Below, one piece after another: positions 43,379-52,193 of a stretch of 64,000 nt of DNA. The position numbers and the translations under genes were made by a program. Positions within the stretch are counted from its first letter, which is position 1. The number at the start of each line of letters is the position of its first letter. The stretch spans positions 391,007 through 455,006 of the forward strand of contig NZ_JAQSDO010000020.1 of the NCBI RefSeq assembly GCF_029945965.1, written 5' to 3'. Source of the DNA: Thermomonas sp. (GTDB lineage Bacteria; Pseudomonadota; Gammaproteobacteria; Xanthomonadales; Xanthomonadaceae). The notes beneath the pieces were generated by a model, which was not told the origin of the DNA, made no database searches, and saw nothing but the letters and a program-made list of their open reading frames with translations.

Positions 43379-44104
43379 ATGGAATCCAAACCCATGCGAA
43401 CACAAGAACAGGCAGGACTGGTCCTGATCGTCGAGGACAACCGCAACATCTCTGAAATGGTCGGTGAATACCTCGAAAGCCGCGGTTTCGAAGTCGACTA
43501 CGCCGCCGACGGCCTGGATGGCTATCGACTGGCGACGGAAAACAATTACGACGTGATCGTGCTCGACCTGATGTTGCCGCGGCTGGACGGTATCGAGGTC
43601 TGCAAGCGGCTGCGCAGCGAGGCGCGAAAATCCACGCCGGTGCTGATGCTGACCGCGCGCGACACCCTGGACGAGAAACTCAACGGCTTGTCCTCGGGTG
43701 CCGACGACTACCTGACCAAGCCTTTCGCGATCCAGGAACTCGAGGCACGCCTGCGCGCGCTGATCCGTCGCGAGCGCCGCCAGGTCGGATCAGAAGTGTT
43801 GAAGGTTGCGGACCTGGTGCTGGATCCGGCTTCGCTGCGTGCAACCCGTGGTGGTAGCGAACTGCAGCTTTCGCCGATTGGTTTGCGTCTGCTGACCATT
43901 CTCATGCGCGAATCGCCGCGGGTGGTGAGCCGGCAGGAAATCGAACGCGAGATCTGGGGCAACAGCCTGCCGGATTCGGACACGCTGCGCAGCCATCTGT
44001 ACAACCTGCGCAAGGTGATCGACAAGCCGTTCGAGAATGAGCTGCTGCACACCGTGCAAAGCGCCGGCTACCGCATCGCCGACATTTCCGGGCAGATCGG
44101 CTGA
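43379..44104 (+). CDS. OmpR/PhoB-family response regulator
   Basis: The protein has 241 residues (a second possible start is 43394). The receiver domain has IVEDNRNISEMV, Asp in VIVLDLMLPRLDG (about 62), LTARDT and DDYLTKPFAIQELEARLRAL. The C-terminal winged-helix domain (about 140-235) has LSPIGLRLLTILMRESPRVVSRQEI and SDTLRSHLYNLRKVID. It pairs with the histidine kinase 19 bases downstream. The regulated genes are unknown; the adjacent MacA/MacB-like exporter is the obvious candidate. Confidence 0.9.
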   Translation: MESKPMRTQEQAGLVLIVEDNRNISEMVGEYLESRGFEVDYAADGLDGYRLATENNYDVIVLDLMLPRLDGIEVCKRLRSEARKSTPVLMLTARDTLDEKLNGLSSGADDYLTKPFAIQELEARLRALIRRERRQVGSEVLKVADLVLDPASLRATRGGSELQLSPIGLRLLTILMRESPRVVSRQEIEREIWGNSLPDSDTLRSHLYNLRKVIDKPFENELLHTVQSAGYRIADISGQIG

Positions 44105-44123
44105 GGCCGGAACAAGCCAGTTC

Positions 44124-45146
44124 ATGTCGATAAGCAAGCGCAATATCCGCATTGTGTTCCTGCTCCAGCTGGCGATCATCAGCCTGGTGCTGGTGCTGTG
44201 CATATTGGTGCTGACAGATGCCAACCAGACATTGCCGTTCGCCGCCGTCACTGTGGTTGCAACCACGCTCGCACTGGCATCCATTGTTGCCGTGACATGG
44301 ATGAGCTATCGGGCGACCAGGCGGGTGCTGGCGCCGGTGGACTGGCTGTTGAGCGAGGTATCGGGTTGGAATCCGAAGCGGCCTGACACGCGTGCATTGT
44401 CGCCCGAGCGTATCCCGGACGACATCCAGGGTGATACTCGCAAGATGGCGATTGCGTTGCATGACCTCGGCGAGCGGGTCAATGCCTTCATCACCCGCGA
44501 GCGCGACTTTACCCGTGATGCCAGCCATGAGCTGCGCACGCCTTTGACCGTGATCCGGGTCGCCAGCGACCTGATCAGTCATGACGATGGCCTGTCGGAA
44601 CTCTCGCGACGCTCGCTGGCCCGTATCCAGGGCGCGAATGAGGCGATGGAATCGATCATGGATGCGCTGCTGCTGCTGGCGCGCGACCAGGAAGTAGCGC
44701 TGGGGAAAGAGGATTTCGCAGTGCGCGACGTGGTCGATGCCGAGGTCGAGCGCATCCGGCCGCTGCTTGAAGGCAAGGATGTGCGACTGGATCTGGCGAT
44801 CGAGGCGGAACCCAAACTGCATGCACCTCCGCGCGTGCTGGGCGTGATCTTGCGCAACCTGCTGGGTAATGCGGTGCGTTTCACCGACTCCGGCCGCATC
44901 CATATACGTCTGCTGGCAGACCGGATTGAAGTGGAAGACACCGGCATCGGCATGGACGCGGCAACCTTGGCGCGTGCATTCGAGCCGTTCTATCGGATTG
45001 ATGTCGCGGCAACAGGTGCCGGGCTGGGGCTGTCGATCGCACAACGGCTGGGCGACCGCTGTGGTTGGCCATTGCAGCTGACCAGCACGCCGGACCAGGG
45101 CACTCGTGCAACCATTCTGTTCGGGGCTGGCATCCCGGTCGATTGA
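44124..45146 (+). CDS. Sensor histidine kinase with minimal periplasmic loop
   Basis: The protein has 340 residues. Two transmembrane helices (about 9-30 and 37-58) are joined by a loop of only a few residues, so there is no extracytoplasmic sensor domain. The HisKA box is TRDASHELRTPLTVIR (His about 135). The ATPase domain has LLGNAVRFTDSG, VEDTGIGMD and GAGLGLSIAQRLG. Short-loop kinases of this kind often work with ABC transporters that report envelope stress. A MacA/MacB-like system starts 87 bases downstream. Confidence 0.88.
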   Translation: MSISKRNIRIVFLLQLAIISLVLVLCILVLTDANQTLPFAAVTVVATTLALASIVAVTWMSYRATRRVLAPVDWLLSEVSGWNPKRPDTRALSPERIPDDIQGDTRKMAIALHDLGERVNAFITRERDFTRDASHELRTPLTVIRVASDLISHDDGLSELSRRSLARIQGANEAMESIMDALLLLARDQEVALGKEDFAVRDVVDAEVERIRPLLEGKDVRLDLAIEAEPKLHAPPRVLGVILRNLLGNAVRFTDSGRIHIRLLADRIEVEDTGIGMDAATLARAFEPFYRIDVAATGAGLGLSIAQRLGDRCGWPLQLTSTPDQGTRATILFGAGIPVD

Positions 45147-45233
45147 CGCAGGTTCTTCAGCTGATCCTCGGCCAGGGTGTCAACCAGATTCGCACCTGTA
45201 CGTTCACCCTGTTTTCCCGGGCACCCCACACGC

Positions 45234-46808
45234 ATGAGCAAGGCAACGCGTCGTTCCACTTTTCCTTCGCGCAAGATTGCCCTGCGCAAGATCAGCATTA
45301 TTGTCATCGTCGTTGCCGTGCTTGGACTTAGTTGGTACATCTGGAACCAGCGCAAGGCCAATGCTGCTGATGGCAGCTATCGGACCGAAACCGTGCAGCG
45401 CGGCGATATCCGCGTGGCGATTTCGGCAACAGGTACGCTCAGCGCGATTTCCACCATTACGGTTGGTAGCCAGATTTCCGGCTTGGTCACCGATGTGCTG
45501 GTGGATTTCAACTCGCCGGTGAAGAAGGGCGAGATCCTGGCGAAGATCGACCCCAGCACCTACCAGGCGCAGATCGAGCAGGGTTCGGCGCAGATTGCCA
45601 GCGCCCAGGCGCAACTGCGGCAAGCGCAGGCATCGTTGCGCAATGCGGCCCTGGACTACCAGCGCAAGAACGACCTCGGTGGCCAGCAGCTGGTCGCGAA
45701 GAGCGACGTGGATCTTTCCCGCTCCGCGCTGGAACAGGCCCAAGCGCAGGTCGCTTCGGCACAGGCGCAGATCCGCCAGCAGACCGCATCGACCCAGACG
45801 ACCCGGGTCAACCTGGAGCGCACCGTCATCCGCTCGCCAGTGGAGGGCGTGGTGCTGACCCGCAAGATCGAACCCGGCCAGACCGTGGCCGCCAGCTTGC
45901 AGGCGCCCGAGCTGTTCACCATCGCCGAAGACCTGGCCAAGATGAAAATCGAGCTGGCCGTGGATGAATCCGACATCGGCCAGGTCAAGGTCGGGCAAAC
46001 GGTGAGTTTCGGCGCCGACGCCTTCCCGGACCGCAAGTTCAGCGGCGTGGTGGAACAGGTGCGGCTGGCGGCGACCACCACGAACAACGTCGTGACTTAT
46101 CCCGTGGTGGTGACCGTGGACAACAGCGACGGCACCCTGTTGCCGGGGCTGACTGTGAATGCCGAGATCGAGGTCAGCAAGCTCAGCAACGTCCTCACCC
46201 TCGGCAATGCTGCCCTGCGCTTCAAGCCCGCCGATGGTTCGCCATTGGCGGACTTGCAGGCTGCCGGCCAAGGCGCTGGGCAAGGCGCGGGTCAATCGGG
46301 TAGCGCGGGCATGGCTGAAGATCTCAAGAGTCTCGCCTCCACGTTGCAGTTGAAACCGGAACAGCAGGCGGCGTTCGATGCGGCGCTGGAACTGATGCAG
46401 CAGCGCCAGGCCGAGCGCACGGCGAAGGCGTCTGGCGGGGCGGGAGCGCAACAAGGCGGCAGCCGCCTGTTCGGGGGCGGTCCGCCGCGCTCGGGTGGCA
46501 GGCAGGGTGGTGGCGATGCCAGCATGCAGGCGCAGATGCGCGCGCGCATTCGCGACCGCTTCAACCAGCAGTTTGCCGACTTCCGCGTGACCCTGGATGA
46601 CCAGCAGCGTGGTCTATGGGGTGCGGCGCTGGAAGCACAGCTCAACGCCAAGCGGGTCACCATCTACACGCTGGTGAATGGCAAGGCGCAGGTCGCCTTG
46701 GCGCGGCTTGGCGCCAGTGACGGCAGCAAGACCGAGGTGTCGGGTCGCACGATCAAGGAAGGCGACCTGGTCATTTCAGGCGAGCGCTCGGCTTCGGAGA
46801 GCAAGTGA
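45234..46808 (+). CDS. MacA-like periplasmic adaptor (membrane fusion protein) with C-terminal helical insert
   Basis: The protein has 524 residues. The start at 45234 gives a basic N-terminus and one signal-anchor helix (about 18-37). The barrel-sandwich/lipoyl halves (GTLSAISTITVGSQISG and SPVEGVVLTRKIEPGQTV) flank a coiled-coil hairpin of Gln/Ala repeats (about 110-190), then beta-barrel segments. Residues about 335-470 are an insert rich in Gln, Gly and Arg with two LxxxQ motifs (LKPEQQAAF, LDDQQRGLW) like Spy/CpxP proteins. The stop overlaps the ABC ATPase start (TGATG). It probably bridges the ABC exporter to an outer-membrane channel. Confidence 0.88.
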   Translation: MSKATRRSTFPSRKIALRKISIIVIVVAVLGLSWYIWNQRKANAADGSYRTETVQRGDIRVAISATGTLSAISTITVGSQISGLVTDVLVDFNSPVKKGEILAKIDPSTYQAQIEQGSAQIASAQAQLRQAQASLRNAALDYQRKNDLGGQQLVAKSDVDLSRSALEQAQAQVASAQAQIRQQTASTQTTRVNLERTVIRSPVEGVVLTRKIEPGQTVAASLQAPELFTIAEDLAKMKIELAVDESDIGQVKVGQTVSFGADAFPDRKFSGVVEQVRLAATTTNNVVTYPVVVTVDNSDGTLLPGLTVNAEIEVSKLSNVLTLGNAALRFKPADGSPLADLQAAGQGAGQGAGQSGSAGMAEDLKSLASTLQLKPEQQAAFDAALELMQQRQAERTAKASGGAGAQQGGSRLFGGGPPRSGGRQGGGDASMQAQMRARIRDRFNQQFADFRVTLDDQQRGLWGAALEAQLNAKRVTIYTLVNGKAQVALARLGASDGSKTEVSGRTIKEGDLVISGERSASESK

Positions 46809-47530
46809 TGCCGGCAACTGGTCCGGCGCCCGCGGATGTCCCGGTCATTCGCACCACGAGCCTCGGCAAGGTCTATTCCGCCGGCACCCAGGCGGAAGTC
46901 GTCGCGCTCAGGGGCGTGGACCTGACCATCGGCCGTGGCGAGTTCGTGGCGATCATGGGGCCGTCGGGTTCCGGCAAATCCACGTTGATGAACCTGATTG
47001 GCTGCCTGGACACGCCCACCGCGGGGTCGTACTTCTGCGATGGCGTGGATGTGTCCACCCTCGATGCCGAAGAACTTGCAGCCCTGCGCCGCGACAAGAT
47101 CGGCTTCGTGTTCCAGGGCTTCCATTTGCTGCCGCGAATGGATGCCACCGACAACGTCGCAATGCCGCTGGGTTACGCACGGATTCCCCATCACGAGCGC
47201 CGTGAACGTGCCCGCGCCGCGTTGGCGTCGGTTGGTCTGGCCGATCGCGCCGGGCATCGGCCGAACGAGTTGTCGGGTGGCCAGCAGCAACGCGTGGCGA
47301 TCGCTCGCGCTTTGGTCAACAGCCCGCCGATCCTGCTGGCGGATGAACCCACCGGCGCGCTCGACAGCAAGACCGGCGAGGAGATCCTGGCGTTGTTCAA
47401 GCAGCTTCGCGACGATGGCCATACGGTAATCCTGATCACCCATGACGCACACGTCGCCGATCATGCCGACCGCACCTATGTGATGCATGACGGCGAATTA
47501 CGCGAACAAACCGAGGCGGAGGCCGTATGA
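46808..47530 (+). CDS. MacB-type ABC transporter ATP-binding protein
   Basis: The protein has 240 residues: Walker A GPSGSGKSTLMNLIG, Q-loop FVFQGFHLLPRM, signature LSGGQQQRVAIARAL, Walker B ILLADEPTGALDS and the H-loop THD. This is the LolD/MacB/FtsE clade, which powers mechanotransmission exporters. Here ATPase and permease are separate genes, unlike the E. coli MacB fusion. The ATG at 46808 overlaps the adaptor stop, and the end overlaps the permease start (ATGA). Confidence 0.92.
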   Translation: MPATGPAPADVPVIRTTSLGKVYSAGTQAEVVALRGVDLTIGRGEFVAIMGPSGSGKSTLMNLIGCLDTPTAGSYFCDGVDVSTLDAEELAALRRDKIGFVFQGFHLLPRMDATDNVAMPLGYARIPHHERRERARAALASVGLADRAGHRPNELSGGQQQRVAIARALVNSPPILLADEPTGALDSKTGEEILALFKQLRDDGHTVILITHDAHVADHADRTYVMHDGELREQTEAEAV

Positions 47531-48762
47531 GTTTCCTGGACATCCTGCGCACGGCATTGTTTGCACTGCGCGGCAACTGGATGCGCAGCGCGCTGACCTC
47601 GCTCGGCGTGATCATCGGCATTGCGGCGGTCATCGTGATGGTGTCGATCGGCCAGGGCACCCAGGCCGAGATCGACAAGATGGTGTCCGGGCTCGGCTCG
47701 CAGCGGCTGGACATTGGCAGTTCCGGTGGAAATGGGCCAGGCGGCGCGCGTAGCGCACAAGGTAGCCGCTGGAGCCTGGACGAAGGCGATGTGGAGGCGA
47801 TCCGCAACGAAGTGCCCGAAGCGCAATACGCAGCGGGCTTGCTGCGTGGTGGCACCCAGGTCGTGTTTGCCGAGAACAATGCCTCCACCCAGTGGCAGGG
47901 CGTGCAAGCGGACTGGTTCGCCATCAACGACTGGAAGATCGCGCAAGGCGATCTGTTCCAGGCCAGCGACTACGGCGGTAGCACCAAGCCGGTGATCCTC
48001 GGCGAAACCGTGCGCAAGACCCTGTTCGGCGATGACGATGGCATCGGCCAGACCGTGCGCCTCGGCCGGGTGCCGTTCACCGTGGTCGGCGTGCTGGTCT
48101 CCAAAGGCCAAGGGGGCTTCGGGCAGGACCAGGACGACATGGTGGTGGTGCCGTTGGAGGCTGCACGTCGCCGGCTGTCGAATTCACAGTCAATGCCGCC
48201 CGGTGCAGTGCAGCAGATCTCGGTGGGCGTGGATGACGCCAGGAACCTGACCAGCGCGCAGAGCGAGATCGAAGGCCTGTTGCGGCAGCGCCACAAGATC
48301 GATCCGGGCGCGGAGGACGACTTCGCCGTTCGCAATATCAGCCAGATCGTGGCGACGCGCACGGCCACCACCAACCTGATGTCCAAGCTGTTGGGTGCAG
48401 TGGCAGGGATCTGCCTGATCATCGGTGGCATCGGCATCATGAACATCATGCTGGTCTCGGTGACCGAGCGCATTCGCGAGATTGGATTGCGCATGGCAGT
48501 CGGGGCAGGTCCAAAAGACGTGCGTCGCCAGTTCCTGGCTGAAGCGATGCTGATCTCGCTGATCGGCGGCGTGATCGGGATTGCCATCGGCGTGATCGGG
48601 GCGCTGATTGTCGGCAAACTCGGTGATCTTCCGGTCGAATTGAACGCGCAAGTGGTGATGCTGGCGGCGGCGTTCTCGATCGCGACTGGCCTGTTCTTTG
48701 GTTACTACCCGGCGCGAAAGGCCTCCATGCTGGATCCGATCGAGGCGCTTCGTCAGCAATAG
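47527..48762 (+). CDS. MacB-type ABC transporter permease
   Basis: The protein has 411 residues. The order is an N-terminal transmembrane helix (LTSLGVIIGIAAVIVMVSIGQG), a periplasmic MacB core domain (about 55-270), then three C-terminal helices with the FtsX-family motif NIMLVSVTERIREIGLRMAVGA and GYYPARKASMLDPIEALR. It is the membrane half of a tripartite exporter for antibiotics, peptides or lipids; the substrate is unknown. It follows the ATPase with a four-base overlap. No outer-membrane TolC gene is adjacent. Confidence 0.92.
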   Translation: MSFLDILRTALFALRGNWMRSALTSLGVIIGIAAVIVMVSIGQGTQAEIDKMVSGLGSQRLDIGSSGGNGPGGARSAQGSRWSLDEGDVEAIRNEVPEAQYAAGLLRGGTQVVFAENNASTQWQGVQADWFAINDWKIAQGDLFQASDYGGSTKPVILGETVRKTLFGDDDGIGQTVRLGRVPFTVVGVLVSKGQGGFGQDQDDMVVVPLEAARRRLSNSQSMPPGAVQQISVGVDDARNLTSAQSEIEGLLRQRHKIDPGAEDDFAVRNISQIVATRTATTNLMSKLLGAVAGICLIIGGIGIMNIMLVSVTERIREIGLRMAVGAGPKDVRRQFLAEAMLISLIGGVIGIAIGVIGALIVGKLGDLPVELNAQVVMLAAAFSIATGLFFGYYPARKASMLDPIEALRQQ

Positions 48763-48786
48763 GCTTGCGGGCGCAGGTAAGGACCA

Positions 48787-48844
48787 TGTGGCAAAATCGG
48801 TGGGTCAGTAGTGTTATCGAACCGATCCCACCGGAACTGCCACA
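48787..48844. other. Extended imperfect inverted repeat downstream of macB-like permease
   Basis: TGTGGCA (48787-48793) pairs with TGCCACA (48838-48844), and CGGTGGG (48798-48804) with CCCACCG (48827-48833), separated by a small internal loop, with a 22-base apical loop. It lies in the 136-base gap before dgkA. No U-tract follows. It may end the transporter transcript or form a leader for dgkA. Confidence 0.35.
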
Positions 48845-48898
48845 CCCTCATGCCAAAAATCCACCGTCGCACGCTTGCCATCACCTGCGTCCCCGTGC

Positions 48899-49285
48899 AT
48901 GGCTGACCAATACGGCCACCTGCCTCGCAGCCCTGCGCGCATCATGCTGGCGACCAAGTGGTCCTTGCAGGGCCTGCGCGCGGCGTGGCTGCATGAATCC
49001 AGTTTCCGGCTGGAAGTCGTGCTGTTCCTGGTCATCGGTCCGCTGGGCTGGTACTTCGGCCAGACCGGTGTCGAGCGTGCGCTGCTGATCGGCAGTTGCC
49101 TGCTGGTATTGAGTATCGAACTGCTGAATTCGGCGATCGAGGCGGTGATCGAACGCTACGGCGCCGAGCAGCACGAGCTTGCCGGGCGCGCCAAGGACAT
49201 GGGCTCGGCGGCGGTGTTCGTGCTGATGATGAACGTGATCCTGGTATGGGCGCTGATCGTAGGCCCGCGCCTGTTGCCACACTGA
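48899..49285 (+). CDS. dgkA: Diacylglycerol kinase DgkA
   Basis: The protein has 128 residues with three transmembrane helices. The signature ELLNSAIEAVIERYG (about 68-82) and the following KDMGSAAVFVLMMN match E. coli DgkA. It phosphorylates diacylglycerol to phosphatidate in the inner membrane. The start at 48899 is chosen by family length; the frame extends to 48875 without a better site. Confidence 0.93.
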   Translation: MADQYGHLPRSPARIMLATKWSLQGLRAAWLHESSFRLEVVLFLVIGPLGWYFGQTGVERALLIGSCLLVLSIELLNSAIEAVIERYGAEQHELAGRAKDMGSAAVFVLMMNVILVWALIVGPRLLPH

Positions 49286-49300
49286 CGAGACCCGTACGCG

Positions 49301-50035
49301 ATGATGGAATTGCTGACCGATCCGCAGGCGTGGATCACCCTGTTGACCCTGAGCGCGATCGAGATCGTGTTGGGCATCGACAACCTCGTGTTTATCTCGA
49401 TCGCGGTAAGCAAGTTGCCGCACGCGACCCGTGAACGTGCGCGCCGCTTCGGTATCGCAGTCGCCTGCATCACTCGCATCGCCCTGCTGCTGACTCTGGC
49501 CTGGCTGGCCGGGTTGACCGACGCCCTGTTCACCCTGTTCGGCAGGGGGATCTCCATGCGCGACCTGGTGTTGATCATCGGCGGCGTGTTCCTGCTGGTG
49601 AAGGGCAGCATGGAAATTCGCGACCTGGTGGTAGGCGAGCCGGACGAGGAAGACGTCAGTACCAAGCCGATGAACTCATTCTGGATGGTGATCGCCCAGA
49701 TCGCGGTGATCGATATCGTGTTCTCGCTGGATTCGGTGATTGCCGCGGTCGGCATAGCCAACCAGAAGATCATCATGGTGATGGCAATCTTGCTTGCGGT
49801 CGGGGTCATGCTGCTGGCGTCCGGCCCGCTGGGACGTTTCATCGACCGAAATCCCACCATCAAGATGCTGGCGTTGGCGTTCATCGTGCTGGTCGGTATC
49901 TTCCTGGTGCTGGAAGGCTTCGGGCTGCAGGTGCCCAAGGGCTACATCTATGTCGCGATGGCGTTCTCGGCGCTGGTGGAGTGCTTCAACCTGTGGGCCA
50001 AGCGCAACGCCCGCCTGCGCGGCATGCCCGAATAA
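49301..50035 (+). CDS. TerC-family integral membrane protein
   Basis: The protein has 244 residues and about seven transmembrane helices. TerC-family acidic motifs within the membrane are visible: EIVLGIDNLVFISI near the N-terminus and VIDIVFSLDSVIAAVG in the middle. These proteins are related to manganese exporters (Alx/MntX type) and to tellurite resistance TerC. No CBS or CorC domain is attached. The specific ion cannot be told, and no yybP-ykoY riboswitch was recognised in the 15-base gap upstream. Confidence 0.88.
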   Translation: MMELLTDPQAWITLLTLSAIEIVLGIDNLVFISIAVSKLPHATRERARRFGIAVACITRIALLLTLAWLAGLTDALFTLFGRGISMRDLVLIIGGVFLLVKGSMEIRDLVVGEPDEEDVSTKPMNSFWMVIAQIAVIDIVFSLDSVIAAVGIANQKIIMVMAILLAVGVMLLASGPLGRFIDRNPTIKMLALAFIVLVGIFLVLEGFGLQVPKGYIYVAMAFSALVECFNLWAKRNARLRGMPE

Positions 50036-50122
50036 ACCGTGGCGATGAGACGTTCACAGCCATGATGCTGCAATGATGCAATCCGGACCCGAGGCCGGCA
50101 CATAACCTGAGGAGCGAAGACC

Positions 50123-50725
50123 ATGCGTATCGTCCTGCTGCTGTTGCTGACCATGCTGCTATCCGGATGCGGATACAACCGGATCCAGCAAAAGGACGAG
50201 GCAGTCAAGGCCGGCTGGTCAGAGGTGCTCAATCAGTACAAGCGGCGTGCCGACCTGATTCCGAATCTGGTGAGTACGGTCAAGGGTTATGCCGCGCACG
50301 AAGCTCAGGTGCTCACCGCGGTGACCGAAGCGCGGGCCAAAGTCAGCCAGATCAATGTGAATGCGGATGATGCGGCATCGCTGGCCAGCTACCAGGCAGC
50401 GCAAGGCGACTTGTCGCAGGCGCTGGGTCGTTTGCTGATGGTGACCGAGAACTATCCGGACCTGAAAGCGGATGCATCGTTCCTCAATCTCCAGACCCAG
50501 CTGGAAGGCACCGAGAACCGCGTCACGGTGGCGCGCGGCCGTTACATCACGCTGGTGCAGGACTACAACACGTATATCCGGTCGTTCCCGCAAAATCTCG
50601 TCGCGAAGATATTTGGCTACAAGTCCAAGCCCAACTTCACCGTTGAAAACGAGGCGCAAATCCAGAACGCCCCGAACGTCGATTTCAGCGCGCCTGCTGC
50701 ATCCCCGCCAGCACCAGCCAGTTGA
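50123..50725 (+). CDS. LemA-family lipoprotein
   Basis: The protein has 200 residues. It has an N-terminal signal with a lipobox (LLLTMLLSGCG, Cys about 16), which makes it a lipoprotein; many LemA proteins instead keep a transmembrane helix. LemA motifs are KAGWSEVLNQYKRRADLIPNLVSTVKGYA and RVTVARGRYITLVQDYNTYIRSFP. The strong site GAGGAG precedes the start. It is followed by two TPM-domain genes, a widespread trio of unknown role. Confidence 0.92.
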   Translation: MRIVLLLLLTMLLSGCGYNRIQQKDEAVKAGWSEVLNQYKRRADLIPNLVSTVKGYAAHEAQVLTAVTEARAKVSQINVNADDAASLASYQAAQGDLSQALGRLLMVTENYPDLKADASFLNLQTQLEGTENRVTVARGRYITLVQDYNTYIRSFPQNLVAKIFGYKSKPNFTVENEAQIQNAPNVDFSAPAASPPAPAS

Positions 50726-50756
50726 TCGAACGGTGGCAATGAGAGGGTAGGTCGCC

Positions 50757-51635
50757 ATGTCGCGAATAGTGCTGGTCCTGCTATTGCTGTTCCTGCCATG
50801 TTTGGCGGGTGCGCAGCAGGCGATGATCCCGGTATTCAACTCGCCGGTGGTAGACACCACCGGAACTCTGGATGCTGCTTCGAAACAACAGCTTGAGCAG
50901 CAGGCGCTGGACCTGCAGCAACGCAAGGGCAGCCAACTGCAGGTGTTGATGGTGCCAACCACAGCGCCGGAGACCATCGAGCAATACGCGGTGCGTGCGT
51001 TCGAGCAATTCAAGCTTGGTCGCAAGGGCACGGACGACGGTGTGTTGCTGGTGGTCGCCAAGGATGATCGCAAGGTTCGGATCGAGGTCGGCTATGGACT
51101 GGAAGGCGCGATCCCCGACATCACCGCGGGCCGTGTGATCCAGGAATACCTGGTACCGAAGTTTCGCCAGGGCGACTACGCGGGCGCGATCGAGGACGCC
51201 ACTGCGCAACTGGTCAGGTTGATCGATGGCGAGCCATTGCCCGAGCCTGTCGCCGACAACCCGACCGGGCCCGACCGCGGTGGTAATTGGTTGTTCGCGC
51301 TGTTTGCGGCCTTGATCGTCGGGCAGATTACGCGCGGATTCTTCAGCAGGATGCCGGGCGGCGTGCGTGCGTTGTTCGGAGCCGGGGCCAGCGGTGGCAT
51401 CGCGTGGTTGCTGTCGTCGGCGATGCTGGTCGGTGGGATCGGCGCGGTGATCGGTTTCATCATCAGCGTCAGTGCGGGTGGCGGTGGACGTTTTGCACGC
51501 CACAGTAATTGGGGCGGTTTTGGCGGCGGCGGTTTCGGTGGCGGCGGATTCGGCGGCAGTGGCGGCGGCGCGGGTGGTGGCTGGTCTGGTGGCGGCGGTA
51601 TGTCCGGGGGCGGCGGCGCCTCGGGGAGCTGGTGA
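50757..51635 (+). CDS. TPM-domain (YgcG-type) membrane protein with Gly-rich tail
   Basis: The protein has 292 residues. A signal peptide (to about AGA, residue 19) is followed by a TPM domain (about 28-160: VVDTTGTLDAASKQQLEQQALDLQ, RKGTDDGVLLVVAKDDRKVRIEVGYGLEGAIPD). Two or three transmembrane helices follow (about 178-245), ending in a Gly-rich, mostly disordered tail (about 255-292). YgcG-like proteins accompany LemA; TPM domains have been linked to phosphatase activity. The stop overlaps the next start (TGATG). Confidence 0.9.
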   Translation: MSRIVLVLLLLFLPCLAGAQQAMIPVFNSPVVDTTGTLDAASKQQLEQQALDLQQRKGSQLQVLMVPTTAPETIEQYAVRAFEQFKLGRKGTDDGVLLVVAKDDRKVRIEVGYGLEGAIPDITAGRVIQEYLVPKFRQGDYAGAIEDATAQLVRLIDGEPLPEPVADNPTGPDRGGNWLFALFAALIVGQITRGFFSRMPGGVRALFGAGASGGIAWLLSSAMLVGGIGAVIGFIISVSAGGGGRFARHSNWGGFGGGGFGGGGFGGSGGGAGGGWSGGGGMSGGGGASGSW

Positions 51636-52138
51636 TGGCCGCCACGCTGACCCGGCTGCTGCGACACTTATGCCAGACCGACGCGCGCACTCGTTTTCCC
51701 GCTGCGGACATGGACCGGATTGCCGCCGCGATAGGGGAAGGTGAGCGCCGGCATCGTGGTGAAATCTGCTTCGCGGTGGAATCCACGCTGCCGTGGTGGG
51801 AGGTGTTGCGCGGAATTCAGGCGCGAGCCAAGGCGGAGCACGCCTTCGGTCGCCTGCGTGTGTGGGATACCGCAGCCAACAATGGTGTGCTGGTTTACCT
51901 GTTGCTGGCCGATCACCACATCGAGATCGTGGCTGATCGCGGCCTGTCCGGTCTGGTCAGCGATGCGCAATGGCAGGGCGTCTGCCAGTTGCTGGAAGAG
52001 CGACTGCGCAATGGCGACCACGCCGATGCCGTGATCGCGGCGATCAGCGGGGTCAGCGATTTGCTCGCCCAGCATTACCCGCCACTTGCCGGTACCGTCG
52101 ATGAGGATGAACTACCGGATCGCCCGGTGTTCCTGTAG
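51635..52138 (+). CDS. TPM-domain protein
   Basis: The protein has 167 residues with no signal peptide or membrane helix. The TPM-domain core is AAIGEGERRHRGEICFAVESTLPWWEVLRGIQARAKAEHAFGRLRVWDTAANNGVLVYLLLADHHIEIVADRGL. The start at 51635 (TGATG overlap) is preferred to a Trp/Arg-rich upstream extension that is only a frame shadow of the glycine tail. It is the third member of the lemA-TPM-TPM cluster and probably acts with the previous two. Confidence 0.88.
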   Translation: MAATLTRLLRHLCQTDARTRFPAADMDRIAAAIGEGERRHRGEICFAVESTLPWWEVLRGIQARAKAEHAFGRLRVWDTAANNGVLVYLLLADHHIEIVADRGLSGLVSDAQWQGVCQLLEERLRNGDHADAVIAAISGVSDLLAQHYPPLAGTVDEDELPDRPVFL

Positions 52139-52139
52139 A

Positions 52140-52153
52140 CGGGTCAAGACCCG
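52140..52153. terminator. Short CGGGTC-AA-GACCCG hairpin before lgt
   Basis: CGGGTC (52140-52145) and GACCCG (52148-52153) form a six-base stem just after the TPM gene stop. No U-tract follows. It may be a weak terminator; a hairpin of this form occurs often between genes in xanthomonads, so it may be a small dispersed repeat. Confidence 0.3.
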
Positions 52154-52193
52154 CCCTACAATAGCCGCCTGATCATAAGGAACACCGGTACGC

